This document shows, in pieces, positions 7,345 to 15,558 of a DNA stretch of 64,000 nucleotides. Origin of the DNA: Streptomyces sp. Isolate_45. Lineage in GTDB: Bacteria; Actinomycetota; Actinomycetes; Streptomycetales; Streptomycetaceae. The translations under genes were made by a program, and so were the position numbers. The notes below the pieces were generated by a model that was not told the DNA's origin, did no database searches, and saw nothing but the letters and a program-made list of their open reading frames with translations. The DNA lies in the NCBI RefSeq assembly GCF_024721315.2, contig NZ_JANFAK020000009.1, forward strand, positions 1-64,000. The letters are read 5' to 3'. Within the stretch, counting starts at the first letter, position 1, and each line of letters begins with the position of its first letter.

Positions 7345-8742
7345 TCAGGCGGTGACGGACTTCCGTTCGCTCTCGGAGATCGGAGCGGCAGTCAGGTGGG
7401 CAAGTTTCCTACCCGTGAACATGTGCCGCAGCATGTCGGGCTTGAACAGCCGGGAGGGCGGCCGCTCCATGCTCATCACGTCCAGCAGAGCGCTCATGGC
7501 ATGCGGGTTGCGTGCGCCGGCATCGACGGCGCGGTCGATGAAGGACGCGAGGAACTTCTCCAGCCTTGTCGGCGGCTTCCCGCTGGCCCCCGGATAGAAG
7601 ATGTCCTGTCCCACTGCCAGAGCCCAAGCGATCCCCACCGGGCGGGCGACGGCTCGCTGAACGCGGCGAGCCGTTCCGGGGTCACCGATCTCGTGGCTGT
7701 TGAGCATGTCCCGGAGTGCGACGGCGCATTGGGCGGAGACGGTCAGACCATGGCCGTAGACGGGGTTGTATCCGGCAACGGCATCGCCGAGGACAGCGAA
7801 TCCGGAAGGCCAGTGAGCGGCCTTCTCGTAGAATCGCCGCTTGTTGGCGGTACTACGGGTGGTGACCACATCGGCGACCGGCTCCGCGTTCGCGAGCAGT
7901 TCGCCGATGACGGGATCGCTCAACGACTTGGCGAAATCCAAGAATTCGTCGTTCCGATTCGAGGGCCGGCCGCCGCGGGTGCCGGAGAGGGTCACCATCC
8001 AACGCTTGTTCTCGATCGGGATGATGATGCCGCCCCGGCCGGGCGCGTCGTTGGGGTTCGCCTGCACGTTGACGAGCGGGAAACCGTCGGCGGTGGTGCC
8101 GGGCGCATGGTAGATCCGGCTCGCATAGCCGACGCCGGCGTCGACGACACGCTCCCGCACCGCTGGTACGCCGAGCTTTCCCAGCCACGTCGGTGCCTGG
8201 CTACCTCGTCCACTCGCATCGATCACGAGGTCGGCGGCCAGTGACGTTTCGGCGCCGGCGGACCTGACGCGGACTCCGGTCACCCGCCGTGAGTCACCCT
8301 CCAGAGACAGGAGTTCGGTCTCCTGACGTAAAGTGATGCGGGGGCGCCTCAGGACCTCCGCGCGGATCGTCGCGTCGAGCAGATCACGACTGCAGACGAG
8401 GTTGGTGTGCCGGCAGGCGTCGAAGCGGCGGAACCACTGGCCGGAGGGGGCTTTCGAGACGAGGCCCGCCATGACCGGTATGCGCCGGGCGCCACGGGCT
8501 ACGAGCTTGTCGACGATTCCGGGCAGGATTTCCTCGAACGCCTTGACTCCGCCGGACCACAGCAGATGGCTGTGGCGTGCTTGAGGGAGTCCTTTTCGAG
8601 GCTCGGGGCCTTCGGGGAGTGCGTCGCGTTCGATGATGGTGACGTCGGCGAAGTCGGCGAGAACGGCTGCGGCGAGCATGCCCGTCATACCTCCGCCGAC
8701 CACTATTGCCGTGCGCCGCGGTGTGTTGGATCCTTCATCCAT
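7345..8742 (-). CDS. FAD-dependent monooxygenase of the HTH/HExxH/DUF6545 operon (copy A)
   Basis: A 465-residue flavoprotein of the aromatic-hydroxylase/geranylgeranyl-reductase type. The N-terminus has the dinucleotide loop AIVVGGGMTGMLAAAVLADF and the acidic end of strand 2 in VTIIERD. PRKGLPQARHSHLLWSGG follows, then LVIDASGRGSQAP, FAVLGDAVAGYNPVYGHGL (the GD motif contacting FAD) and VGQDIFYPG. ATG 8742 lies 8 nt inside the end of the upstream DUF6545 gene, so the operon is tightly coupled. The paralogue at 18823-20259 shares the PRKGLPQARH, WSGG and YGHG segments. The substrate is unknown; hydroxylation or epoxidation of a hydrophobic molecule is a reasonable guess. No membrane segment is evident. 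Confidence 0.85.
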   Translation of the reverse strand: MDEGSNTPRRTAIVVGGGMTGMLAAAVLADFADVTIIERDALPEGPEPRKGLPQARHSHLLWSGGVKAFEEILPGIVDKLVARGARRIPVMAGLVSKAPSGQWFRRFDACRHTNLVCSRDLLDATIRAEVLRRPRITLRQETELLSLEGDSRRVTGVRVRSAGAETSLAADLVIDASGRGSQAPTWLGKLGVPAVRERVVDAGVGYASRIYHAPGTTADGFPLVNVQANPNDAPGRGGIIIPIENKRWMVTLSGTRGGRPSNRNDEFLDFAKSLSDPVIGELLANAEPVADVVTTRSTANKRRFYEKAAHWPSGFAVLGDAVAGYNPVYGHGLTVSAQCAVALRDMLNSHEIGDPGTARRVQRAVARPVGIAWALAVGQDIFYPGASGKPPTRLEKFLASFIDRAVDAGARNPHAMSALLDVMSMERPPSRLFKPDMLRHMFTGRKLAHLTAAPISESERKSVTA

Positions 8743-9931
8743 CGGTGTGACTACTCTTTCTGTTTTCTGCGAGCCGGCGAATGGCTTCAATCCGTGAGGG
8801 GGACCGGAGAGCAAGCGAAATCGGTTCCACGCTGATCAGGTCACTGCTGAGAGGGGCGGAGTCCTCGCCGCCCTCGGGCCGTGTCGCGGTGCGGAAGAGG
8901 TCAACAGCCACGAGGATGTCGATCGCACCGGCCGTTCCCCGCGCGTCGTGCTCCTTGTACCCGGCCTCCAGGGCGGCGTGGAACGCGGTACCGCGACGTT
9001 GATCGTCAAGATGAGGCGCCAGGAGCAACAGACCGTCACGAATGTTCGTCTGTCGTCGCATCAGACGCAGGGGGAGGGGGGAGAAATGGCGAACCCGGAT
9101 GGGGACGGGCGACGGGTCGATCGAGTGGAGCAGCTGCCACAGCGGCCTCAGACGACGGTAGGTCGCATGATCGGTCCAGCGATCCCGTAGGAACGGGCCG
9201 GCCTGGGGCAGGATGAAGCCGAGGGCGACCAGAATGCCATTGAGCAACGCGAAATTGGGGGCGATCCGCAAGCTCAGGAAATCCCAGTCGGGGGTACCGA
9301 ACCACCGGGCAACGAGCGCACACAACTTTGAAACATCGAAGACGAGGCCGCAGGCATAGCCGGCCTGAAGCAGGCGTAGACCCATGCGTAGCCAGGCCGA
9401 TTCGAGCTCCTTGACCCAGGGCAGGATCAGCCTGACGGCGGCCATGGCCGAAGCCATATGAGCCAGCAGATACAGTAAAATGTGCTCCCGCATCCATGGC
9501 GTGGTGGCGTAATAGGTGTCGAGATCCGTGATGCGCTCACTGGGGACATCCGCCATGAGGAACGAAATCCAGAGAGCGGCGATTATCCCTGCGTGAATGA
9601 TCCACACGCGGCGTGTGCGCCGAAGACGCCGTGGCCCCGGTCCGTCCTGCCAGGTGATGAGCATGCTGAGGCAGCAGCCGCCGAAGGCGGTGAGCAGGGA
9701 ATATGTCCACGGTGCGGCGACATTCGAGATGCCGATGAACGTGTTGATCCTGTGGACGGAGGTGGGGGCGATGGAGAGAAATATCAGCGTAGCCAGGAAC
9801 ATCATGAGGCTGGTCGAGCGGACATTTGGATCGCGAAAGGCGCGCCGGAGCGTGGGCAGCTTGATCAGTAGCGCCACGACGAAGAAGGCGGCAGGCACGA
9901 TGTATGGAATGCGTATGTCGGTCAATTCCAT
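8735..9931 (-). CDS. DUF6545 / MAB_1171c-family seven-helix membrane protein (copy A)
   Basis: A 398-residue membrane protein named in annotations as a MAB_1171c-family putative transporter. The first roughly 240 residues are hydrophobic segments (IPYIVPAAFFVVALLIKLP, LMMFLATLIFLSIAP, IHAGIIAALWISFLM and more), about seven in all. The family signature here is DLDTYYATTPWMREHILLYL between helices. The C-terminal part, about 150 residues, is soluble and starts with YRRLRPLWQLLHSIDP. ATG 9931 overlaps the stop of the HExxH gene (ATGA). Biochemical function is unproven; it could transport or sense the product of the FAD enzyme. Two paralogues lie at 16155 and 17476. Confidence 0.85.
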   Translation of the reverse strand: MELTDIRIPYIVPAAFFVVALLIKLPTLRRAFRDPNVRSTSLMMFLATLIFLSIAPTSVHRINTFIGISNVAAPWTYSLLTAFGGCCLSMLITWQDGPGPRRLRRTRRVWIIHAGIIAALWISFLMADVPSERITDLDTYYATTPWMREHILLYLLAHMASAMAAVRLILPWVKELESAWLRMGLRLLQAGYACGLVFDVSKLCALVARWFGTPDWDFLSLRIAPNFALLNGILVALGFILPQAGPFLRDRWTDHATYRRLRPLWQLLHSIDPSPVPIRVRHFSPLPLRLMRRQTNIRDGLLLLAPHLDDQRRGTAFHAALEAGYKEHDARGTAGAIDILVAVDLFRTATRPEGGEDSAPLSSDLISVEPISLALRSPSRIEAIRRLAENRKSSHTDG

Positions 9932-10515
9932 CAGCTCATCGGCCCGTTTCTGGCCGTGAGTGACGAGGCTATTCGGCCCGCCCGGGTTCGCTCGGTTATC
10001 GTGTCACGGGCGCGCGGACCGGGTAGCCACGACCGGAATCGACTGCCGACGAGCAGCCCGAACTCCTCGGCTTTCATTTCGGCCTTCACGTTGGGATCGG
10101 CCCGTGAGTCCGAGCGTGCCGCGATCCTGACCAGTTCCTCCCAGGGGATGTCATCATCCGTACCGAAGCGCCGGGCGGCAGCGGCGACCGGAATTCCATG
10201 ATGGCCGCAGTCCCCGTTCTTGACGTGCCAAAGTTCGTGCCCCAGGATCGTGAGCTGATGCTCCGGATGCGTGCGCTGTTCCACGATGACCAAGATGAAC
10301 TTGTCGCCCTCCAGGGTGAGCCCGGAAGCCCCGGTGCTGTCGGGGAACGCGCGAATTCGTAACCTGATGGGTTTTCTCATTTTCTCAGGCATTTGCTCGG
10401 ACATCACGCTGCACAGTGTCTGCATCAACGCTTCGGGCTCGGCGGGGAACTCGAGGATCTCGGCGGTCTCCCTGGCGAGATCCGATAAGAGGTTCTTCAT
10501 CGCCCTGGAGCTCAC
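9931..10515 (-). CDS. ImmA/IrrE-like HExxH protein (copy A), often annotated toxin component
   Basis: A 194-residue protein with the zinc-metallopeptidase motif HELWH at residues 93-97, inside EHQLTILGHELWHVKNGDC. The segment before it (GLTLEGDKFILVIVEQR) is the beta region usual in ImmA/IrrE-like enzymes. In ImmA-type pairs the peptidase cleaves or inactivates a cognate HTH repressor; the gene just upstream is such an HTH protein, so a regulator/peptidase pair is likely. The start is taken as GTG 10515, which overlaps the HTH stop (GTGA); ATG 10500 is an alternative. The paralogue at 15559 shares EHQL, GHEL and the G-x-C spacing. Confidence 0.8.
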   Translation of the reverse strand: MSSRAMKNLLSDLARETAEILEFPAEPEALMQTLCSVMSEQMPEKMRKPIRLRIRAFPDSTGASGLTLEGDKFILVIVEQRTHPEHQLTILGHELWHVKNGDCGHHGIPVAAAARRFGTDDDIPWEELVRIAARSDSRADPNVKAEMKAEEFGLLVGSRFRSWLPGPRARDTITERTRAGRIASSLTARNGPMS

Positions 10516-11147
10516 TCGTCGCCGTCCTCGTCCATCCACTCACGGATCTTCTTGGCGAGAGTGTTCTTTCTCGCATGCGAGAGGGCCTTGGTGCGGGTAG
10601 CGGCCCCTGACAATCCAAGTTCCTCCATGATCTCGTGCATGCGGTCGTTCGTGGGGCGTTCAGGTCGATTTTGGTCGGGTGCGCGTTCGAGTTCGATGAG
10701 TGTCGACTGAAGCGCCCTGTTCACCAGCTGTGAGTTCGTCGCCCACAGGAACCCTTCCTCGGTGCCGAAGAATTTCTCGAAGTACTCCTGCAGGGGAACC
10801 CCGTGTTCAATGGCCGGCACCTTGATCCCGAGGCACAGCTGTCGTACCCACTCGGGGGACAGGTTGAGCTGAGAGGCGATCTCCCTGCGCACGTCGGTAG
10901 CCCGCTTTCCCGTCTCAGCCACAAGCTTCTCGAAGAGGATCTTGACTCGTCCGCTGACGCGTTCGTTGATGCTCTCTTCCGGAAGTTCCTCACCCGCCAG
11001 CAGCCTGTTGACCTCTTCTTCCGTCAACAGGGTGCGGCTGGACAGCATCGAGACGTTGACGACCTCGGCACGGTCGAGGCCTCTCTCGGTGATCAGCGCG
11101 TCAAGACGCGCCAACGTCTCGCTGAGAGGGGGGTGGGGCCTACTCAC
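10512..11147 (-). CDS. XRE-type HTH regulator (copy A), first gene of operon
   Basis: A 211-residue protein with a helix-turn-helix in ATDVRREIASQLNLSPEWVR (about residues 83-102), followed by EYFEKFFGTEEGFLWAT, a segment also seen in the paralogue as LEKFFGRPAGFL. The N-terminal 70 residues and C-terminal 60 are helical and charged; the C-terminus ends in KIREWMDEDGDE. GTG 11147 has GGGAG 8 nt upstream. It heads a four-gene leftward operon whose members overlap by 1-8 nt. Two palindromes at 11238-11272, about 90 nt upstream, are its likely operators. It probably represses its own operon and is relieved by the downstream HExxH protein; this is inferred from ImmR/ImmA-type systems. Confidence 0.8.
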   Translation of the reverse strand: MSRPHPPLSETLARLDALITERGLDRAEVVNVSMLSSRTLLTEEEVNRLLAGEELPEESINERVSGRVKILFEKLVAETGKRATDVRREIASQLNLSPEWVRQLCLGIKVPAIEHGVPLQEYFEKFFGTEEGFLWATNSQLVNRALQSTLIELERAPDQNRPERPTNDRMHEIMEELGLSGAATRTKALSHARKNTLAKKIREWMDEDGDE

Positions 11148-11237
11148 CTTTGTGCTCCCGGAGTTGAAGGTGACGATCAGGTTCGCTGGTATGTGCTGCG
11201 ACCCTACGCTGCCGAATCGGCCTGCGGCCAGGCTCCG

Positions 11238-11272
11238 CCAACGATCGTGGCTGAATCACCAACGATCGTTGG
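11238..11272. promoter_or_regulatory. paired CCAACGATCGT palindromes upstream of operon A
   Basis: CCAACGATCGTTGG at 11259-11272 is a perfect 14-bp palindrome. CCAACGATCGTGG at 11238-11250 is a second copy lacking one base. Their starts are 21 bp apart, two DNA turns, so two dimers would bind the same face. They sit 91-125 nt upstream of the HTH start codon, where an autoregulatory operator is expected. This motif was not found before the paralogous operon at 14757. Confidence 0.6.
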
Positions 11273-11642
11273 CGGCGGCGGAGTTGGTGGCGCCACGGGG
11301 TGCGGAGGCAGCGGGTCGTCCCGTTCCACACCCGGCGGCAGCCCGCCGACCACCGGCAGCCGGGTCCCGGTGGCGGTGGGAAGGCGAGATCGGCCCGGAG
11401 AGCGGCATCCATGGGCACCGGCACCACCCCGGTGCGCGGCTGCCACATCTCCCCGGTCTGAGGGTGAACCGGCACCAGCACCAGGTCCCCGGCCGGCTCG
11501 CCGAACCCCGGCCGCTCCGCGGCCCGCACACCCGAACACCGCCAAGCCGTACCCCTCCCGCCGCCGAAACCCCTGCATCCCATCCAGCGGGCGGACCAGG
11601 GAGCAAAGGGTTTTCGGACGACCCCGAACGCCCCACCGATCG
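11273..11642. other. region between operon A promoter and IS630 gene; possible gene remnant
   Basis: No intact gene is seen. On the minus strand around 11390-11510 the frame DLVLVPVHPQTGEMWQPRTG followed by VVPVPMDAALRADLAF reads like a genuine protein fragment but has neither start nor family. It may be the relic of a gene destroyed by the transposon. The 5' end of the transposase gene must begin near the right edge of this stretch. Confidence 0.3.
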
Positions 11643-12745
11643 GCGGAGCCGGAGGGCCAGAAACTCCAGCACATCGTCCGGCGGGGCAGCACGAGTTCGG
11701 TGCGGTTCCGGCGGGCGATGGTGCTCCTGGCTTCGGCCGGCGGCAGCACGGTCCCGGTCATAGCCCGCCTGGTCCAGGCGGACGAGGACACCGTCCGCGA
11801 TGTGATCCACACGTTCAACGAGACCGGGCTCGCATGTCTGAACCCTCGGTGGGCGGGAGGCCGTCCCCGCCTTCTCGACCGTGACGAGGAGGACTTCGTC
11901 GTCCAGACGGCCACTACTCGTCCAACCGTGCTGGGCAAGCCCTTCACCCGCTGGTCGATCCGCAAGCTCGCCGATCACCTGCGCAGGAACACTGCCCGGC
12001 CCGTCCGGATCGGCCGGGAGGCTCTGCGGTGCTTACTGTCCCGCCGCGGGATCTCCTTCCAGCGCACGAAGATCTGGAAGGAGTCCCCGGACCCCGACTT
12101 CGACTTGAAGCTCGCCCGGATCGAGTACGCGATCAACGAGCGGCCGGACCGCACGTTCGCGTTCGACGAGTTCGGGCCTTTGGGAATCCGCCCCACCGCC
12201 GGCTCCTGCTGGGCCGAGAGGACCCGGCCCGACCGCCTGCCGGCCACCTACCGGCGCACCCATGGGATCACCTACTTCCACGGCTGCTATTCGGTCGGCG
12301 ATGACCAGATGTGGGGGATCAACCGGCGCCGCAAGGGCATCGACCACACCTGGACCGCGTTGAAAACGATCCGGGCCGCCCGCCCGGACGGCGCCCCGAT
12401 CTACGTGATCCTCGACAACCTCTCCGCCCACCTCAACTGGAAAATCCGCAGGTGGGCGGCTCGCATCAAGGTCGAGCTGTGCTTCACCCCGACTTACGCC
12501 TCCTGGGCCAACCCGATCGAAGCCCACTTCGGACCCCTACGGCAGTTCACCCTGGCCAACTCGAACCACCCCAACCACACCGTCCAGACCCGGGCCCTGC
12601 ACGCCTACCTGCGCTGGCGCAACAAGAACGCCCGCCACCCCGACGTCCTCGCCGCCCAACGACGCGAACGCGCCCGCATCCGCAGCGAGAAGGGGCTGCG
12701 CTGGGGAGGACGGGCACTGGCTACTGCTGCCTGATCAGCGATTGC
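11600..12745 (+). mobile_element. IS630-family insertion sequence (ends not resolved)
   Basis: The extent is set by the transposase homology. I could not find terminal inverted repeats or a TA target duplication with confidence, so both borders are approximate. The element lies between the two head-to-head copies of the HTH/HExxH/DUF6545/FAD operon. Confidence 0.55.
11643..12734 (+). CDS. IS630-family transposase, possibly lacking a start codon
   Basis: A DDE transposase, about 363 residues as drawn. The N-terminal HTH region reads VIARLVQADEDTVRDVIHTF, then NPRWAGGRPRLLD and FTRWSIRKLADHLRR. The catalytic triad is visible: Asp in FAFDEFGPLGIRPTAGS, Asp in YVILDNLSAH, and Glu in YASWANPIEAHFGPLRQF. 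The C-terminus LRWRNKNARHPDVLAAQRRE is typical. Homology begins by about 11648 (EGQKLQHIVRRGSTSSVRFR), but the frame has no ATG or GTG before it; the first GTG is at 11700, already inside the conserved HTH region. Either the 5' end is damaged or a start lies in another frame, so the element may be inactive. Confidence 0.85.
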   Translation, partial: AEPEGQKLQHIVRRGSTSSVRFRRAMVLLASAGGSTVPVIARLVQADEDTVRDVIHTFNETGLACLNPRWAGGRPRLLDRDEEDFVVQTATTRPTVLGKPFTRWSIRKLADHLRRNTARPVRIGREALRCLLSRRGISFQRTKIWKESPDPDFDLKLARIEYAINERPDRTFAFDEFGPLGIRPTAGSCWAERTRPDRLPATYRRTHGITYFHGCYSVGDDQMWGINRRRKGIDHTWTALKTIRAARPDGAPIYVILDNLSAHLNWKIRRWAARIKVELCFTPTYASWANPIEAHFGPLRQFTLANSNHPNHTVQTRALHAYLRWRNKNARHPDVLAAQRRERARIRSEKGLRWGGRALATAA

Positions 12746-12758
12746 CGATACTTCCTCC

Positions 12759-13085
12759 ATGGGAAGCAGAAGGAAGCCGTACTGGCGCACGATTGGGACT
12801 CCGAAGACACTCGCCCTCTACCGCACGCCAGATCGGTGGCGGTTTGCTGTGTATTTCGAAGCACCGGGCGGCATTGCCGACGGCTTCCTCGATCACCCCG
12901 CCCCCAACTGCGACCCTGAGTCAGCCCAGGCTGCCCTCCACCTCAGGGCCCAAGAGCTGACCCACCGAGAGCTGGAAGTCTCCTGGCAGCCCGCCGATCG
13001 ACCGGATTGGTGGACCGGAGTTGTCACCAAGGCGGGACCAGCCGCCGCGTTGAGCCACCATCGGCAGGGCGTAGCAACCCGGTGA
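12759..13085 (+). CDS. conserved hypothetical protein (108 aa)
   Basis: A soluble 108-residue protein. LALYRTPDRWRFAVYFEAPG, then GIADGFLDHPAPNCDPESAQ and ELEVSWQPADRPDWWTG are the recognisable segments, and I have the impression of a recurrent actinobacterial hypothetical. It may be a small beta-rich protein with conserved Trp residues. ATG 12759 has no good ribosome-binding site and lies only 25 nt after the transposase stop, so the transposon may have replaced its native 5' region. Function unknown. Confidence 0.6.
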   Translation: MGSRRKPYWRTIGTPKTLALYRTPDRWRFAVYFEAPGGIADGFLDHPAPNCDPESAQAALHLRAQELTHRELEVSWQPADRPDWWTGVVTKAGPAAALSHHRQGVATR

Positions 13086-13103
13086 ACGTATCCGGTCAGA
13101 GCA

Positions 13104-13679
13104 CTAGACGGCGGCCCGGCGCGCCACGCGGTACCGGAGGTGGACGGCGTTCGAACTGAAGTTGCGCGTCTCGACGAGTTCGAGGTCCACCCGGCGCTCG
13201 TCCCGGGGGAAGAACGGAATGCCACCGCCGACCAGTACCGGATAGACCACGGCCCGGTACTCGTCGATCAAACCCGACGCGGCCGCCTCGGCTGCGAGCG
13301 TCGCGCCGCCGATCGCGATGTCGCCCTCCCCCGGCTCGGCCCGCAACCGTTCGATCTCCTCCGCCAGGCTTCCGGAGGCCAGGCGGGCATTGCCCCGCAC
13401 CGCCGACAGCGTCGTGGAGAACACCACCTTCGGGAGCGGATTCCAGAGCGAGGCCCACTCCAGCTCGGCTTCGCCGGTCGAGGGATCCTGGTCGGCGGTC
13501 TCCCAGTACAGCATCGTCTCGTAGAGCCGTCGTCCCATCAGGTGGACGCCTACCTGTCGGATCTCGTCGATCCAGAAGCGGAAGACCTCCTCGTCGGGCG
13601 TCGTCCAGTTGAAGTCGCCGTCCGGCCCGACGATGTAGCCGTCGAGGGAGACACTCATCGAGTAGGTCACGTTGCGCAT
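13104..13679 (-). CDS. dihydrofolate reductase (RibD C-terminal-like) family protein
   Basis: A 191-residue protein of the RibD-C/DHFR-like family. The N-terminus NVTYSMSVSLDGYIVGPDGD is the family hallmark, followed by FWIDEIRQVGVHLMGRRLYE, the GGATLAAEAAASGLIDEY segment near residue 130 and VYPVLVGGGIPFF. ATG 13679 follows AGGAGG at good spacing. Members of the family are NADPH-dependent reductases, but most of these short stand-alone proteins lack a proven substrate and are not folate enzymes. It is convergent with the 12759 gene and separated from it by 18 nt. Confidence 0.88.
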   Translation of the reverse strand: MRNVTYSMSVSLDGYIVGPDGDFNWTTPDEEVFRFWIDEIRQVGVHLMGRRLYETMLYWETADQDPSTGEAELEWASLWNPLPKVVFSTTLSAVRGNARLASGSLAEEIERLRAEPGEGDIAIGGATLAAEAAASGLIDEYRAVVYPVLVGGGIPFFPRDERRVDLELVETRNFSSNAVHLRYRVARRAAV

Positions 13680-13826
13680 CAAAGTCCTCCTCGGGTACCG
13701 GATTCGACCCTACGGCCACCGGACGCCGCGGGACTCGTCACGGCTCGCGGGGCCGCATCAGGTCCACCCGCTCCGGCTTGTTCTCCAACCACCAGGACCT
13801 GCCGGGACTTCTGATGGCCTTGAGGG

Positions 13827-14171
13827 TCAGCCACCGCCTTGGAAGGCCCACAGCAGGAGCGCCAGCGCGCACAGCACGAAGGTGGCCACGTGCGCGTAGA
13901 TCAGGGCGATCAAGGCGCCGACCCCGCCCAGCACCAGGCCGCGGGTCCGCGTGTTCCGGTGGGCCGAGGCCCGCCAGGAGGCCGCCACGAGGGTCAGTGG
14001 AATGACGTACGGCAGCACCAGCCACGGAACACCGTGGATGATCGGGGAGGAGTGGTAGCCCCACGTGCCGCCCAGTACCGCGGTCACGGTGAACAAGGCC
14101 GGGGCCGCCGGCCACCACGGCGAGCGGAGGGCCCGTTCGGGCGGAGGTACCGGGGTGGAAATCGTTCTCAT
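13827..14171 (-). CDS. small integral membrane protein (114 aa)
   Basis: Four hydrophobic segments can be seen: APALFTVTAVLGGTWGY, VPWLVLPYVIPLTLVAAS, GLVLGGVGALIALIYA and VATFVLCALALLLWAF. ATG 14171 follows a GGGGG tract. The family is not recognised. It is a single gene reading toward the DHFR-family gene and could be co-transcribed with it. Confidence 0.65.
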   Translation of the reverse strand: MRTISTPVPPPERALRSPWWPAAPALFTVTAVLGGTWGYHSSPIIHGVPWLVLPYVIPLTLVAASWRASAHRNTRTRGLVLGGVGALIALIYAHVATFVLCALALLLWAFQGGG

Positions 14172-14756
14172 GCCCCCATTGCACCGCCCGCCCCGTCGCC
14201 TCGGCATGGGCGTACGTACTCAGTTCGCCCGGTCCGCGTACCCAACTGGGGGCACTCGTCTCCCCTCATGGTCGCGGGCACCGCAGGGGCCTCGCTCCCC
14301 CCACTTGCCGCCGCGGCCGGAGCGCTGGGCCCTTCCGTCGCCGGTTCCTTGACGCCGCATTCGCCGGCACGGCGCCCGCCCTCACCCACCGGCTCGGTGA
14401 CCGGCCCGCCGCCCGTGACGGATCCTGCGGGGGCGATCGTCATCGCCCGCGTCGGGCAACGCCGGCGCGGGGACGCCGTACGGTAACGAGCCACCGCACG
14501 GGCCCCTGCGCCCCTGCTCGGGCGGGCCCCGCAGGGTCGCTCCTTCGGCGAACGGATGCTCCCAGCCGTCTGCCGTCGCGGGCACGCGGTCCCGCCGGTC
14601 GAACAGCAACCTGTCGTCAGGCGTGGCAGGTTGGGATACGGATCATGGATATCCTGCCACGGTTGTGGCAGAGTCTTCGGTGTGCGTCCCCCCTGGCTCC
14701 GTCCTCCAGATAGCGCCGGGGGGCGGTCATTCTGTCTACTCCCGGGAGATCGATCC
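14172..14756. other. 585-nt stretch with no intact gene; upstream region of operon B
   Basis: No protein-coding gene is supported. A minus-strand frame near 14520-14609 (LFDRRDRVPATADGWEHPFA) looks like a fragment of a real protein but has no context. The right end contains GTGGCAG repeats described separately, which probably belong to the promoter of the rightward operon. Confidence 0.4.
14623..14671. promoter_or_regulatory. GTGGCAG inverted and direct repeats upstream of operon B
   Basis: GTGGCAGG at 14623-14630 and CCTGCCAC at 14653-14660 form an inverted repeat with 22 nt between the arms, and a third copy GTGGCAG follows at 14665-14671. The stretch between the arms is AT-richer and contains GGATATCC-like symmetry. 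The block lies 86-134 nt upstream of the HTH start codon, the same relative position as the palindromes of operon A, and is the best operator candidate for copy B. Confidence 0.5.
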
Positions 14757-15431
14757 GTGACGGATGCCGCCCCCACGTCACCGGCAGCCGCCGCGCAGTT
14801 GGCCGCGACCTCCGATCGGGTCGCGGCCCTGGGGGCGAAATTGGGCCGCGGCCGCGAGGAGGTCCTCGATCCATTGAGGTTGAGTTTGGCCTCAGGCGTT
14901 CCCGTGGACGTGGTCCGAGCCCTCCTCCGGGGCAGGCAGGCAGGTGAGCCTGATCTTCAGGAGCGCTTCAAGCAGAGGTTGCGTCTGCTTCACGAAACGT
15001 ACCTCCATGAGACGGGACGAAAGTATTCGCATGGGGAGATCGCTGCTCGGAGCGGCTCCTCCAGGCAGCAGATTCAGGCTCTCTTCGCGGGAGATCGTCG
15101 CCCGACGATGCAGCACTGCTCCATGCTGGAGAAGTTCTTCGGAAGGCCGGCAGGATTTCTCCAGGCCGAGGACGTCGATGCGCTCAATACCGCGCTGGTC
15201 GTCATCGAGAAGTCACTTCTTCAGGAGTACAGCGAGCGGGAGGCGCCGGAAAGCACTCCTGCCGCGCCCGGGATGCCAAGCATCTATGCCCGTCACGGTG
15301 TGGACGGGATCGCCCTGCGCGCGGCCCTGATGCCCGACGAGGGCCGCCAGAGGTTGCTGGAGTGGATGGACGACTACCTGGCCGAGAACCCCATGGAGGG
15401 GGAAGCGGGTGCGGTGGGGGGCTCGCCGTGA
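14757..15431 (+). CDS. XRE-type HTH regulator (copy B), first gene of operon
   Basis: A 224-residue regulator with an HTH in YSHGEIAARSGSSRQQIQAL (about residues 92-111), followed by the family segment MLEKFFGRPAGFLQAED. The C-terminus ends with RQRLLEWMDDYLAENP, comparable to the IREWMDED end of copy A. The N-terminal part contains an extra helical region (GVPVDVVRALLRGRQAGEPD). The start is GTG 14757 with GGGAG about 9 nt upstream. The gene is followed after 127 nt by its HExxH partner. Overall similarity to copy A is low apart from these segments, so the two repressors may recognise different operators, as the different upstream repeats also suggest. Confidence 0.78.
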   Translation: MTDAAPTSPAAAAQLAATSDRVAALGAKLGRGREEVLDPLRLSLASGVPVDVVRALLRGRQAGEPDLQERFKQRLRLLHETYLHETGRKYSHGEIAARSGSSRQQIQALFAGDRRPTMQHCSMLEKFFGRPAGFLQAEDVDALNTALVVIEKSLLQEYSEREAPESTPAAPGMPSIYARHGVDGIALRAALMPDEGRQRLLEWMDDYLAENPMEGEAGAVGGSP

Positions 15432-15558
15432 GGTGGTGCCCGGGGCCAGGTTCCATCGGGTCGAGGCGTCACCGGCCCGATTCGTTCGATTCCGTGGAAT
15501 CGTTCGGTGACGCATTGTGTGGATTAGCCCTTCGGGGAACAGGGGCAGGGGAACGCAT

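Noticed and set aside
9931-11147. Classical toxin-antitoxin pair
   Set aside because: The HExxH protein is often labelled a toxin, but its motif and its HTH partner fit ImmA/ImmR-type regulation better, and the genes belong to a larger operon with membrane and flavin proteins.
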